A stretch of 64,000 nucleotides of DNA from Brachionus manjavacas (GCA_019054805.1 JAHQIY010000003.1:1240001-1304000); one strand, 5' to 3'. Positions 1 through 11,450 are shown, counted from the stretch's first letter. The notes: generated by a model from the sequence alone, not told the origin. Program-made: numbers and translations.

Positions 1-337
1 GGAAACATGGAGTGGTACAACAAAAATATTTCCTTTTTCGAAAAATAAAAATTAAATAAACGCTACTTTTATTTGGCATAGGACTAATTGAACTAATTAA
101 TAAAAAAAATTGATAAAATAGATGAATTTTACTAGATTATGTATTAAAAAACTTAAAAAAAAAATACATGATAGAAAGATGAACGAGTGAAATTAAATTG
201 AAATAATTAAGACTTTTTATTTTTTATTTTGATTCTTTTCAATCCAACGTTTTAGTGTCTTCATCGATAAAGCTTACATAAAATTTTAAAATTTAGACCC
301 CATTTTTTGTTTGATTAAATGGTGAAGTGAATGGTCG
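1..337. other. AT-rich stretch, no gene seen
   Basis: AT-rich sequence with short homopolymers. I see no convincing coding frame or RNA gene. It may hold decayed upstream parts of the LINE fragment that follows, since the coding similarity begins about position 330. Confidence 0.4.
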
Positions 338-1035
338 ATGAATCTGAACACTGAAAAATGTGAAGTAATGCATATTGGTAGGAATAACCCAAGAACGGAT
401 TATTATATATCAAAGGAAAATGTAGTCCACAAATTGACGAAGGCTTCTGAACAGAAAGATCTAGGAGTCATAGTAAATCCCGACATGAAATGGTGTAAGC
501 AAATATGTGCTCCATCGGCAAGAGCAAACAGAATTCTCGGGCAAGTATTAAATGGTTTCAGTAACCATGATTCAAATATTATAAAAAAAATGTACACAAG
601 TCTAGTGCGGCCTCATCTCGAATATGCAGTATCAGTTTGGAATCCATAACTGAAGAAAGATATTGATACACTTGAGAGAGTACAGAGAAGAGGCGCGGAG
701 ATCTAATACAAATGTACAAGATCATGAATGGACTTGACGAGATAAGTTGGTATAGCGAACATTTGGTAGGTGTAAGTACATATAATACAAGAGGTGATCC
801 ATACAAACTAAGAAGAGAACTCACAAAAAATTGTTTACCGAGGTATAATTTTTTTACTAACAGAGATGTTAGCGATTGGAACAAACTGACAAATGTGGTA
901 ATCGAATCGAAAACAATTGACTTTTTCAAAAACAAACTAGATAACATATTGAGTGACTAATATTGCTTACAGTCTGATTAATCCAGACTTCACGCATAAG
1001 CGTAGCAATTATTATTATTATTATTATTATTATTA
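338..1035 (+). pseudogene. LINE (CR1/Jockey-like) ORF2 3' end, degenerate
   Basis: Two plus-strand pieces carry the C-terminal part of a non-LTR retrotransposon ORF2. The first (338-649) has the post-RT region: an LNTEKCEVMHIG segment, the KDLGVIV turn, and VRPHLEYAVSVWNP. A stop follows. The second (from about 693, ATG at 712) resumes at the RGDLIQMYK block and continues to the SDWNKLTN segment. About 100 bp that normally lie between VQRR and RGDLIQ are missing. After the stop at 960 come two small hairpins and an (ATT)n tract (about 1009-1034), a typical LINE 3' terminus. The 5' part including the RT core is absent, so this is a dead 5'-truncated copy. Related 3' ends occur at 7300-7560, 40735-41200 and 45107-45760. 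Confidence 0.8.
1009..1034 (+). repeat. (ATT)n microsatellite at LINE 3' end
   Basis: About nine ATT units directly follow the LINE 3' untranslated region. Simple-repeat tails like this are common 3' termini of CR1/Jockey-group LINEs. Confidence 0.85.
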
Positions 1036-1245
1036 GTCTAATTTATTCTTGAATTCTTGAATTAAAATCTTTTATTGAAATAAATTTTGCTTTAGAATTA
1101 AAATTTATACCAATTAAGCTTCTATTTCTAAATTACCCTGTTCTTTAATAAGTGACAAAAATAATAAAATAATTGACACGGTCGTAGGTAAATAGATGGG
1201 AGCATTTATTTTTTGTTATGCTATTTTTAGGGCTATTGACAGATT

Positions 1246-2205
1246 TAATTTTAAGTCACAGTTTTAAGTCAAAGTCATGATTTAGGTAAAAACTTTTTTT
1301 TTAAGTTCTGCTATTATAAACTGTTTTTACGAATTGTTTTTTTAAATTAAAAGTTCAATTTACACCAGGACAATGACCCAAGACATATTTCATTGTTATG
1401 TTCATCCTTTTTTAAGAATAAACATATTGAGTAATTTATTTACTAAAATTCATCATAAAGATAAATAATCTAGTATTAAAAAGATAAAATCACCTCCGAA
1501 ATCACGAGTTATTAGCCCAATTGAATTGTTATGGAATGAACTAAAAGATTTTGTAAGAAAAAAATGTTCTTATCCGATTGTGATCCCATTTCAGCTATGG
1601 GGAAAATTTGAAAAAACAATTACGCCATTTAAATGTAAAAGAAAAATTGATCACTTAAAAAAGGTATTATTTAATAAAAAAGATATTCATTTTATATTCC
1701 TTTGAAAATTTTTAATCCTTAGGTAATTAAAATAGTCATTGAAAAAAACGGTGACTGATCGGATCATTAATAATTGCATTGTAGTTGTGTTTTTTTTAAC
1801 GATTTTTTTTCTCGTTTTTTTACTTAAATTTACCATTTTTCCCGTTTTTTATAATAAAAATTTTCTTAATTAAGTAAAATTTCATATTTTTTTTTCAATT
1901 TTCAATTAAATTTTTTCAAAAAAAGGGAAAAATTCATAAAAGTCGACACTTTTTCAATTTTTTTTGACCCTTTTCATATTTGCTAAAATTTACTAAAATT
2001 TTCGTAAAATTACGTAAAATTTCGTAAAAACAGTTAATCATAGCAGAACTGTATTTATTTATTCATTTAAAATTAAGTTAAACTGGAGTTCGATAAAATA
2101 AATAAAAAATTTAAAGCCCGTCTACACAAAAAAATCACTAACTTGACTTGAAAAAAAAATTTAAGTCATTGACTTGAATTATGACTTGTGACTTAAAAAC
2201 AACTT
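1246..2205. mobile_element. AAGTC-type MITE, split by a Tc1-like element
   Basis: The left end (about 1246-1303) carries repeated AAGTC and GTCATGA words. The right end (about 2130-2205) carries their inverted counterparts, ending in CTTGTGACTTAAAAACAA. The ends resemble the MITE at 55371-55752. The interior is interrupted by a separate Tc1-type element at 1304-2051, so the MITE was present first. Exact ends are uncertain because no clear target duplication is visible. Confidence 0.6.
1304..2051 (+). mobile_element. Tc1/mariner-type element, internally deleted
   Basis: Terminal inverted repeats of about 30 bp: the left end begins AGTTCTGCTATTATAAACTG, and the right end (about 2022-2051) is its reverse complement with a few mismatches. 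TA lies on both sides (1302-1303 and 2052-2053), as expected for Tc1/mariner. Inside are two transposase remnants on the plus strand: HQDNDPRHIS (1363-1392), matching the second catalytic Asp block, and SPIELLWNELKDFVRKK (1514-1564), matching the Asn-Pro-Ile-Glu block near the third catalytic residue. Stops and deletions separate them. Non-functional. Confidence 0.75.
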
Positions 2206-3279
2206 TGGATATTGCTAAAAAATATACTGAACAATAATAGAACAATTTCTTCTTTGAGCCTTAATGGAAATTTTCGTTTATATTACCAATAATATTTCCT
2301 TTCATTTCTAACAGTCAATGTGATATAGCGGCGTCTTTATCGATATCACTGGTAAGTTGATTAACAAAACTATGAGCGTTTAAGTTAACAAGGAGCATAA
2401 ATAGCTGCTCCAATGCGTCTCAAGAAAAAAATGGAAAGACAATCGAAATACCACCTCGATTCATAGAGTTTATTTTTTAGATATTCATTGAAGCCAATTA
2501 AATATTTAATAACTGAAAATTTTATTAGTTTTATTCTCAAAAGCATCAAAATGAGCTGTATTTTTTTTTTCTAAATCTTGAAAAATTTCGAGTAAGTGAA
2601 AATATTGAGGAAATATATAAACCTTTCTTTTTTTTGTTTTAAATTATGTCAATTCTGCCAAAATCGGCATATCCTTCATTTTACGTCTTTATTTGTTTTC
2701 TGTACTAAGCTAAAGTCACTTCTGAATAAAAAACAAAATTAAGGTTAGATAAGTATAAAAAGATGTATTGAAATAGGAATAAGTAACGCATATTTTGTCA
2801 TGTGTCTTTTTCTTTACTTTTCTTTATTAAAAAAACCGCCTCTAAATTTTTAAAAAAATTAAAGAATAGTTCTTCTTAAGAAAACTAATAATATTGACAT
2901 GAAGTTAGTGAAATGGTTTCATTACAAGATAAGAAAATTCTTAATAAATTTCGTTTATAGCTTGCAAAGCAATTTTATTATTATTATTTTTATTTAATTA
3001 TTTATTTGATTAAACGCCTTGTAGACGATGTTAAGTCAAAAAAAAATGAATAAAACAAAAATAAGATAGTTTCTAAATAAAAAACATTTTTTTTTATATT
3101 ATGACCATATTTTATTGCTTAAAGATAAATTCGAATTTAATAATCATACAAAAAGAGATTTAATTTTAAAAAAGTATTTTTAGATAGAAAAACAAGCTCA
3201 CTATCAAAAGCTCATCATTATTCAGCCAAAAATAAAAAAAAAAATTCATAAAATTTTATTTATGTCTTGATATTGACAT
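2206..3279. other. Non-coding AT-rich stretch with a LINE tail
   Basis: No coding frame recognised. Positions 2974-3034 hold an ATTT-rich tail followed by an AACGCCTTGTAGACGATG hairpin block that recurs at 36301-36349 and in weaker form at 35755-35802 and 49980-50033. I read this as an inverted LINE 3' end. The rest shows only homopolymer runs. Confidence 0.45.
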
Positions 3280-3455
3280 AAATTTTGTTTGAAAATTAGC
3301 ATTTTTTTACTTTAAATTTTGAAATTTTCAGTCAGTGAAATTAAAAAAAAACAAATAAAGTAAATATAATTTATTATGTAATAATAAAAAGAATTAAAAA
3401 AAATAGCGCGCAATTTAAAAATTCTTTATGGCAAAAAAAAACTCATTAAAAACTT

Positions 3456-3722
3456 TCAATAATAGCCATAAAATCTTTGACCATAACCTGAATAAAGTCC
3501 TGGATAGTATTGAGGATTTAACCTGCGTTGAGCGTCAGCAAATTCCCAAAAATCAATACGACCATCTCCATTTCTATCCATTAGTGAAAATTGAATATTA
3601 GATTGGAGCATGTTGGTGAAATAGTCATTAAACGGATTCATCATTTGATTGAACGCAGCAAATTCATTTCGATCAATGAGTGAATCGATACCAGCAATTG
3701 ATCTAAACATATTAAAGCTCAT
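3456..3722 (-). CDS. Small EF-hand protein, copy A (88 aa)
   Basis: An 88-residue single-exon protein with one canonical EF-hand calcium-binding loop, DRNGDGRIDFWE, at about residues 49-60 (Asp1, Asn3, Asp5, Gly6, Ile8, Asp9, Glu12). An earlier helix around IDSLIDRNEF may be a degenerate partner hand. The C-terminus is rich in Tyr and Gly (YYPGLYSGYGQRFYGYY). I see no signal peptide, so it is probably cytosolic. The protein is identical to copy B at 38863-39129; the two coding sequences differ at two third-codon positions (one TAT/TAC Tyr, one CTT/CTA Leu). A TATAAAT box lies upstream on the minus strand near 3784-3790. Specific function unknown. Confidence 0.85.
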   Translation of the reverse strand: MSFNMFRSIAGIDSLIDRNEFAAFNQMMNPFNDYFTNMLQSNIQFSLMDRNGDGRIDFWEFADAQRRLNPQYYPGLYSGYGQRFYGYY

Positions 3723-3783
3723 TTTTTTTCAATATCTTGTTTGTTTTTTCAAAGCATGTCCAAATTCAATAATGCTTAGTTAA

Positions 3784-3790
3784 TTTATAG
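3784..3790 (-). promoter_or_regulatory. TATA box of EF-hand copy A
   Basis: On the minus strand CTATAAATTAA lies about 65 bp before the ATG. The same box and spacing are kept in copy B (38796-38801), which supports a functional promoter. Confidence 0.55.
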
Positions 3791-4022
3791 ACGAAAATAA
3801 AAATTGTAATTTAGTAACAGTGTGACAAAACTCTGTCATGAAAAATAATTTCAAAAAAAAAAAATCATTAAATTTCAATTAAAATTTAAAAAAGCTTAGT
3901 TTAATGTTGGTTTTTGGCAATTTTTTTAAATTTTCATATTTTCTAATCAAGCATAACATTTAAATTTCATAATTGGTTAAACATTGTTACTACTAAAAAT
4001 TCTGTGTTTCTAGAAAACTCTT

Positions 4023-4170
4023 TAGAACCGGTCCAATACACGGACGGTTTTTGGCGGTCATTTGTCCGGTCAACCAGACGGTCTTTTTTTTTGGACAGTC
4101 AAAAAATACGGGCGACCAAAAAAAGGTCTTAAAAAATAGAAGGTCAAAAATACGGACCACTTTCTGGCGG
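4023..4170. repeat. GGCGGTC-family dispersed repeat fragment
   Basis: A locally GC-rich patch with repeated GGACGG, GGCGGTC and GGTC words and AAAAATACGG blocks. It resembles, loosely, the sequences at 12241-12320, 26080-26160 and 29811-29845. Probably a decayed copy of one repeat family. Confidence 0.4.
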
Positions 4171-4275
4171 TTGGCAACTTAAATTGATATTTTTTTCGAA
4201 AAAATCTTTTTAATTTAAAATAAAATAACTAATTAAAACTAAAAACATTCAAACTAATTAACATAATTTTAGATA

Positions 4276-4933
4276 ATGACAGACAGCATTATTGATGACT
4301 TAAGTGGTGATATTCCTCAGGAAATTTATAATCTGGAGGACTGGGAATCCTTAGGAGCCGGACAGCATAGTGTGGCAACGAAAAAATTCCACCACTATAT
4401 CAGAGTATTGTGTAATACTGTAAAAAAGCAAAAAGCTGAGATAGATGAGTAGAAGAAAACTGTTGAGGAACTCAAACAAAAACAAGGTAACGATAATGAA
4501 AAGTCGGGGATTTCATGGGGTGAACTAGTTGGTGGTGGTAAAATAAGGGAAGAATCCCGTGTGATACGAGCGAGTGTGACCAAGGTAGTAAGTGAAATCA
4601 GAGAAATTGAGAATAATGTGGTATTTTCCGGAATCGGTGAGGAGGGAGAGGAGGAAGATAAGCGAAAGTGGATGAAGTTTTGAAAATCCTGAAAATGGAT
4701 AGATTAAGTGTTAAAAGTCAGAGACGGATAAGTTGGAAAAAAAAGACACCGACAACAGTAGTAAGAACATAGATAAAATCATAGTCGAATTAAAGGACTT
4801 GACTGAGAAGCTGACAGCGATGAAGAATGCGAGGAACCTTAGAGATTCTAGCTTTAAACATGTCTTTATCAATCCTGACAAGACATCTGATGAGAGAGAA
4901 CTTGAATACAAACTACAGAAAGAAAGAAATTAA
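4276..4933 (+). pseudogene. LINE ORF1 (nucleic-acid-binding), broken
   Basis: Begins at ATG 4276. A stop at 4450 interrupts the coiled region. The next part includes REIENNVVFSGIGEEGEEED, the usual start of the RRM-like segment of CR1/Jockey-group ORF1 proteins. A frame change near 4680 leads into a segment ending ARNLRDSSFKHVFINPDKT (to 4933), which matches the C-terminal RNA-binding part of such proteins. ORF1 normally coats LINE RNA. At least one stop and one frameshift make it non-functional. Confidence 0.7.
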
Positions 4934-5089
4934 AGGAATGATAAATTACCTGAAGGAGACGGGAGACACCGCTATGGTACCAAGAATGGTAGAAAGTTCT
5001 ACTGGGGTATCCGGTTCAACAAGCTTAAGGAAATCTACATTGAGTGTTGATCACTCATGTAGACAGGAAGAAGTGTCGATGAACAGAAA

Positions 5090-7562
5090 ACTGAGCGTGT
5101 CATCGATTAGATTTTTTTATACAAATGCAACCTCACTTGTCAACAAATGGGACGAGTTCAAGGCCCTCATCCACTCTGCTGCAATGCCGCACATCATATT
5201 GATTACTGAAACGTGGTTCAACGACAAATCACTGGTGGCTTTAAATGGGTACAACCATTTTATCAAGAACCAGCTAGTCAGTCACGGAGGCGTAGCCATT
5301 TACGTTAGGAAGGATGTAGTAGCCATGTAGGAATTGGAGTTGCCCAATGACGGTGAAATGATATGGTGCAATGTTACCCTTGACAAAGGTTCCCTTGTTG
5401 TTGGCTGCATCTACAGGCCACCTCAGTCATTTCACGACTCTAACCGAGCTATCCTCAAAGCCATCGCAAAGGCAAAAATCGTGACCGACAGAAAGAATTT
5501 AGGACATGAAATGGCGATTTAAACCACCCAGATATTAAATGGACCGATCTAGGTGCCTTATTCGGAACAAAAAAAGACCGCAAGTCAAGCATTGAAATGG
5601 TATATTGCCTCCTTGGGTACGAACTCTTTCAATTAGTCAATTAACCTACCTTTGGAAACAACGTACTGGACCTGATCATCTCTAAAGATCCTTGTCGAGT
5701 CTACCAGATCTTTCATGGTCCACCGATATCTTCGTCCAAGAAAAATCGACTGCACTGCACCTTGAACTGGGATTACCAACTTAAATCTAGAAATCACAGG
5801 TGGACAGGTTTAGCTAAGAGGAACTTCAATAAAGATAATTATGAGCAGATTACCCAAATTATGTCATCCCTGTCTTCTTAGGACAATGACCCAAATGTAG
5901 CGTTCACTTCACTACTGGACAAATATCAATAGGCACTGGAAACCAGCATCCCTATCATCAAACCTTGCTCAATAAGAAAACTAAGAACGAAGGGGCTAAG
6001 CAAGGAGATCATACACATGGCAAAAATTAAGTTTGGACTATTCTGTCGTATCATAGCGGGTAACTTGTGTGATAGCATCACTGAGGAGTATAATAAGGTC
6101 TGCAAAGATATCAAAAAAGCTGTCAAGATAGCGCGCCTCAACTTTTAATCCAACCTGGCCTCAAGATATAAAAAGGAACCCAAGCTACTATACAGCTACA
6201 TCAACAGTCAGAAAATCTGCAAGGAATCAATTAGAATGATGAAAGATCCTAATGGCACGATCACAACAGCAACCGAATCCATAGTGAATATTCTGAATGA
6301 CCAGTTCTGCATGGTTTTCACCACTCAATCAGAACCAATCCGATGTGGCTCGAGATCCAGACATTACAACATAAGAGTCCAATATTTAGTCAAACCTGAA
6401 GAATTGTTCATAGTAAATAAGGTAATAAGGGCACTGTCTAAACTAGATACCAGAAAATCATATTAATAACGAACTGATCACCAAGGAGCAACATAGTTTT
6501 GTACAAAACAAGTCTTGTATCACGAATCTCCTGGAGACTATGGATATGATAACGGATGCCTTTAACAATGGCCATCAATCCTTATTAGTCTTTTTAGATT
6601 TTCAGAAGGCCTTCGATTAAGAATGTCACAAGTCACTCCATTTCAAGCTGAAGCAACTGGGCTTCTGCCAAGAACTAAGGAACTGGATAAGAAGTTATCT
6701 AAGCGGTAGGAAGCAAAGAGTTATGATTGATGACAGCTTCTCGGGATGGAAACCTGTAACAAGTGGAGTACCTCAGGGGAGCGTCCTCGGACCTATCCTC
6801 TTCGTGACAGCAAACTTATCGGGATGATAAAGAATAGCGTTGACCTTAAGCCTGTCCAGAAAGACCTAGACGCCCTTGTCGGCTGGGCCAAGGAATGGCG
6901 TATGTTGTTCCACCCGGATAAATGCAAAGTCAAGGAAATAAAAAAGAAAAGCTGTACTAGGCCACAACTCAATATGGAAAAGACAGATTACTCGAACTGG
7001 CACGTTCTGGAATATTCTGAAATGGAACGTGACCTTGGCATTATGCTATCCTCCAACTTGAAATCGGACAACCAGATATCGAATGCGGTGTCAAAAGCAA
7101 CAAGAGCACTAAATATCCTTAGAAAGACATTCAAAAGCTGGACACCGACCATCTTCAGAATCCTCTACACCACCTTTGTCCGCCCACATCTAGAATACGC
7201 CGCTGTGGCCTGGTCACCACATCTAAGGAGAGACATCACCTCCATAGAGAATGTCCAAAGGAGAGCTACCAAATTTTGTCAAACAGTTAAAAAACCTTGA
7301 CTACAGTGAGAGACTGGTGAAACTAAATCTGACCTCCCTGGAGGACTGGAGGACTAGAGGTGATCTTATTCAATTCTATAAATGTTACACAGGCACAGGT
7401 CCCAACATCAACAAGAACAGACTGGATAAGTACAGACGTAAGGAGAAACCTACCATGGATGAAGTCATGAGGCTCGGTAGAAACGATACGAGGGAATGGT
7501 GGCCTAACGAAGAACAAACTTCTGTTGTGATGAAGGCAGAGCTGGAAAAGACTATGCTTTAA
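5090..7562 (+). pseudogene. LINE ORF2 (endonuclease-reverse transcriptase), broken
   Basis: The APE-type endonuclease is recognisable from FYTNATSLVNKWDEF (about 5117), ITETWFN, SHGGVAIYVRK and GCIYRPP, and, in a shifted frame near 5515-5540, NHPDIKW. RT blocks follow: LLETMDMITDAFNNGHQSL, LVFLDFQKAFD (stop after it, about 6615), and SGVPQGSVLGPILFV (about 6760-6805). The sequence then jumps directly to DSKLIG, deleting roughly 35 residues that should include the catalytic YADD. The C-terminal part (YTTFVRPHLEYAAVAWSPH, then LEDWRTRGDLIQFYK in another frame) is well kept. Loss of YADD abolishes polymerase activity regardless of the frameshifts. Confidence 0.8.
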
Positions 7563-7885
7563 AAACAGTAGTAGAAAGGCTTAGCAAATAGAAAAGGAAT
7601 GGGTCATACCACCAGATCGGAATTAAAAAAAAAAAAAAAAGAATATGAGTTACCTTGATTTGGATCTGTATTAGCTTGATTAATCTGGTTAATTTGCAAG
7701 ATTGGATCAGTCTAAATATCTAACGAAGAAAAAAAAAGCTAGTTTTTAGTTAACTAATTATTAGTTAACTTTTTTTTGTCGACTCATCTTTAGTTTACTA
7801 ATTTTTAGTCGACTAAATTTTAGTTTAGTCGATTAAGTTAGTTAGCAGTTGCTATTTACAAAGAAAAAAATCAATTTGTACTAAC

Positions 7886-8235
7886 TCATAAATCTTTGTT
7901 TTCATCCAAGAACATTATTTTTTCAAAGTTTGTTTTTGAAAGCCTTTTTCTTCGATCTAAGAGCTGATAACCAGCATGCATTCTTTCACTCGGAACGCTT
8001 GTTGCAGAAGCAGCTCGAATTATACTCGCCAAAATAGACAATATCGGATACTCATAAATATTGTTTTTTCCAAAACGCTATAGCATCTTCATTTTTATCA
8101 TAAATTAGATAACTTTTTATTTCTTTTTTAATGTCAAAAATTTTTTCATCTGTTTCCTCAGTATCTGAATCTGAATCAAAATTTGATTTTTTTGTTAATA
8201 ATATTTCTCTTTTGAATTCTTATCTTTAGACTTGA
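7886..8235 (-). pseudogene. hAT transposase C-terminal (dimerisation) domain
   Basis: Read on the minus strand, an acidic linker (SDSDTEETDEKIFDIKKE) leads to NEDAIAFWKK. After one frameshift follow YPILSILASIIRAASATSVP, SERMHAGYQLLDRRKRLS and a conserved tail to the stop at 7886-7888. This is the hallmark C-terminal block of hAT transposases (Trp, Tyr-Pro, Ser-Glu-Arg). The rest of the enzyme upstream is not readable. Confidence 0.8.
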
Positions 8236-8499
8236 TATCTTTTCGACTTGAATAAACTAATTAAAAGTTAATGCTAGTTAAAGACAATTATTTTTGCTTA
8301 ATCAATTAGTTATAAATTGGAATTTTTTATAAAAAGGATTTAAAAATGTAGCTGATGAAAGAAAATCATTTGATTCTAAACCATAGTTGATTAAATATTC
8401 ATCATAATAATCTTTTAACCCATTTTTTATGTTTTTTTAAAGTTGAGTTATTTTTTTTATTCTTAAATTCATTTCAATATAATGTGAAAACCGTTTATA

Positions 8500-9740
8500 A
8501 CAAAAATCAGAGGACTTCAATAAGTCTAGAAAAAGAATTCGAATTCTAAATTGTTGAGACCAAAGTCAAGATAACAATACAGTTTCTCAAAGATTTTCTA
8601 TTCATCCTTCTACAGTTTCTAACACCAGAAAAAGATTTAAATGCCGATTACAGTTGGGTCTGCAGATGGTAATTAAAATACAATCTGTCTAAAACTAAAA
8701 CTCATGGTGAAAAAAAAAGCGCTCGTATTGAAAAATCGGTGTGTTGGATTAAAAATATTTTGCCAAAAGTTCAAGCGAAATATAAAACAGATGACATGAT
8801 TTAACTGTGATGAAACCAGTCTATACTTTTGCTATTTGCCAAACAGTACCGTTGCAAAAAGATCGGAAAAAGTAAATTAAAACGAAGTATTAAACAATTT
8901 AATAACTTTTTATCTAAAAATTAAAAAAAATTCTGTAAATGCAGCATGGTGCAACATTCAAAGTTGGATCAACTGTAAAAGTCTGCTAATGGTGTGTAGA
9001 ATCTCTGCAAAATGCAGCACGCTCGATTATATTGAAATCTAATTTCTGCATAACTCTGCAAATTTAGCAGGCTTTGATATTTGATTCAACTTTGAAAATT
9101 GCACTATGTTGCATTTACAGAACTAAGTTTAAACCTTTAGAAAAAAAGTCATTCAATTTTTTTTCATTTTGTACTGAATTTCACAAAACCAAAAAGTATC
9201 AGGTTTTAAGAAAATAAAAAAAAGAGTCACATTCTTGGTGTGTTGCAACTTACCTGACATAAAATAACGAGACATTTTTGTGATTGGAAAAAGTATGAAC
9301 CCAAGATAATGAACTTATATTTTTGCCGGCTAATAACATCTTAATCATTCAACCTTTCGATCAAGGTGTCATAAACTCATTAAAAAAAACTGGAATTTAT
9401 GGAAAGCTTTAAACGTTCGTGTCTGATGTTAGAACCTATTAACCTGTCAACTATTGTTAAATGTTGGCGAAAAGCCGGGATAAATCTGTAGAATTATTTA
9501 GAAGAGAATCCGATAGAAACTTCAAGCTTAGACCCTCTCTAATAAAATGAAAAAGATTTTAATTAATATATAAATATCGATGATAATGCAGATATTTTTG
9601 GCCCAATGCAGTCAGATTCTGAGTTGTGTGGTCTTAGTGATAAAAATCAGGAGATTTTTTCAGAATCAAGAGATGATGACGATGCAAATGAAAATTTCGA
9701 AGTTGATAATATGGATATAATGTAAGATAATTGATAAATA
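8500..9740 (+). pseudogene. pogo/Tigger-type transposase remnant (DDE_1)
   Basis: Plus-strand remnants in order: FNCDETSLYFCYLPNSTVA (8799-8855), the block around the first catalytic Asp; LPANNILIIQPFDQGVINSL (about 9322-9381), the Leu-Gln-Pro-x-Asp-Gln-Gly block; and STIVKCWRKAGI (about 9449-9485), the C-terminal block that precedes the acidic tail. Stops and frameshifts occur throughout. A 192-bp MITE (8931-9122) interrupts it after the first block. The pogo piece appears inserted in the hAT element. Confidence 0.75.
8931..9122. mobile_element. 192-bp MITE with ~42-bp inverted ends
   Basis: The left end (8931-8972, beginning TTCTGTAAATGCAGCATGGT) and the right end (about 9081-9122) are near-perfect reverse complements. 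The interior has CTGCAAAATGCAGCA-like words. It lies inside the pogo-type remnant, so it is the youngest of the three nested insertions. Confidence 0.75.
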
Positions 9741-11346
9741 CGGTGTTAATTTGGAAATCAGAGAATTTATAATTTGAATTATTTAAATTCTGTCAAAAAA
9801 CAAGCTGATAAAATTATTTTTTCCTAATTATAAGCAAAAAAAAATTAAATTAAAAGATTAGGCAAATTTTGTTTTTGAATTAAATAGAAAATTATTTATT
9901 ATTTTCAAGAAACTACCGAATATAAGAAATACTTAATTTTTCATTTTAAAAGAAATAATTTATTATTTTATTTAGAAAATAATTTATCAATTTCAAGAAA
10001 TTCCCGAATATAAGAAATCTTTTCTTAATTTTTCAATTTAAAATAATTCTACCCACTGCATAATTACTGAAAGGGGTGAATTAGCTCATTTTCTGCATTA
10101 AATTTAGCTAGATCTATACATTTCTCGATAAATTTTTTTTTCTCGACTTTAAGACATAACCTATTCACCTAATTGGCTCGTGATTTAAATCCATATCTAA
10201 AACTGCCTTTCGATTATTCGAAGCATTATGGGAGACAAAAGAAAAAAAATTTTCTATCTATAGTGAGACTTAAAAAATTAACTAAAAATAGTTTGGTTAA
10301 GAATTCATGTTTTTTTTTTAATAATTTCATCCAAAATTGATCTAATATTTATTCTTGGCGGTAATTTATAGCCCTTATTCAAAAATAAATAAATTTCTTG
10401 AAATGTGAATTCTCTACAATTGAAAAACAAAAAAGTAAAAAAAAATAAAAGGGCTCAATCTGATTTTTGTTTTTTTCTTATTATCTGATATGTAAATTTT
10501 TCTTTTTTTTTTGGAATCTTTATCCTGTGTTCTGCCTCTAAATCAAAGTCGAGATTATTTTTTTTGAAGGCTTTTGACAATATTTTAGTATGTTATCTTT
10601 TTCGCATTCTAAAAATTGCAACATTTAGACAACAACAGTATCTTTTCGTAGTATGCCAACTTCCTCGAATGAAAATCCTTTATGTTCTTTGAAAATTCGG
10701 ATCCCTCCAAGATGTTTCCTTAACTAGAAAACTTGCGTTTGAAATTTTATCTGATCTAGTTGGCTAAACATCTATAAACTTTTCAAATTTTTTATTGTAT
10801 TTTTGGACAAAAATTTTAGATTTGATTTTGGAAATTAATTGATTGTATTTATTTAAAATAAGCGTTTCTTTATTAAGACGGTTAAAATTTTTTGTATGAA
10901 TACCATTTTAAGGAGGATAGGTAACAAAACCAGATTTTATTAAGTTAAGCCAGAAAGAATCATTAATAGAAATTCTAGATTTTATCTTTCTATATTCTAT
11001 TGGTTGGTTGATAAGATAAAATTTACAATAATTTAGTTGTTAACTCTTTAATTTTTAAACAATAAAATATATAATTGAATAGATCTTTTATTGAAAATCT
11101 AATCATATTTTATTTTTACTTCCAACGAAAAATACGATCTTGACTTTTTATGTAATTTTAAAATTTTTTTTCATGTAGAGTTTTTAGTGCAATATTTAAG
11201 AAAAAAATTTGAAATAGCAGTTATTAAATTTTTTGATAGGATAAAATAACTTCTGTTTTAATTATAATTGTTCATTTTTTCAATAAATTATAATAATAAT
11301 TATTTTTTTGCATTTTTTTTATCCAAAAATCTGCCTTAAAAGTAGT
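9741..11346. other. Interior of hAT remnant, mostly unreadable
   Basis: AT-rich, no open frame. A minus-strand stretch near 10620-10750 has LRKHLGGIRIFKEHKGF, which could be the end of a BED zinc finger. 10080-10240 minus shows a weak helical segment. I would not assign more. Confidence 0.3.
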
Positions 11347-11450
11347 AAGCTAAATATTAGTTAACTTAAAAAAAAGTCGACTAAAATTATTAGCTAAAAA
11401 TTAGTTAACTAAAAATTTGTCGACTAGTTTTTAGTTAACTTAACTAAAGA

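Larger units (their letters stand above)
3280..4022. repeat. Inverted duplicate block A (EF-hand gene and flanks)
   Basis: This block is the reverse complement of about 38546-39325. The coding part is nearly identical and the flanks show scattered substitutions and small indels. It includes the gene, its TATA box and the 3' region. The two blocks lie about 35 kb apart in opposite orientation. Confidence 0.85.
4276..7640 (+). mobile_element. LINE (CR1/Jockey group), near full length, dead
   Basis: A non-LTR retrotransposon with ORF1 (4276-4933), ORF2 endonuclease (about 5090-5550), RT and C-terminal domain (about 5800-7560) and a terminal A-run (about 7625-7640). Base composition is visibly less AT-rich than the surroundings. 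Several stops and frameshifts break both ORFs, and a deletion removes the RT active-site box. A shorter relative lies at 61735-62650. Confidence 0.85.
7733..11450 (-). mobile_element. hAT-like element, decayed, with nested insertions
   Basis: Both ends carry clusters of TTAGTTAACTAA and GTCGAC words (7739-7850 and 11347-11450) in roughly inverted arrangement, like hAT subterminal repeats. The hAT C-terminal dimerisation domain is at the left end on the minus strand (7886-8235). A possible BED-finger remnant lies near 10620-10750, also minus. In between sits a pogo-type remnant of the other strand (8500-9740). Exact ends and target duplication are not certain. Confidence 0.5.
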
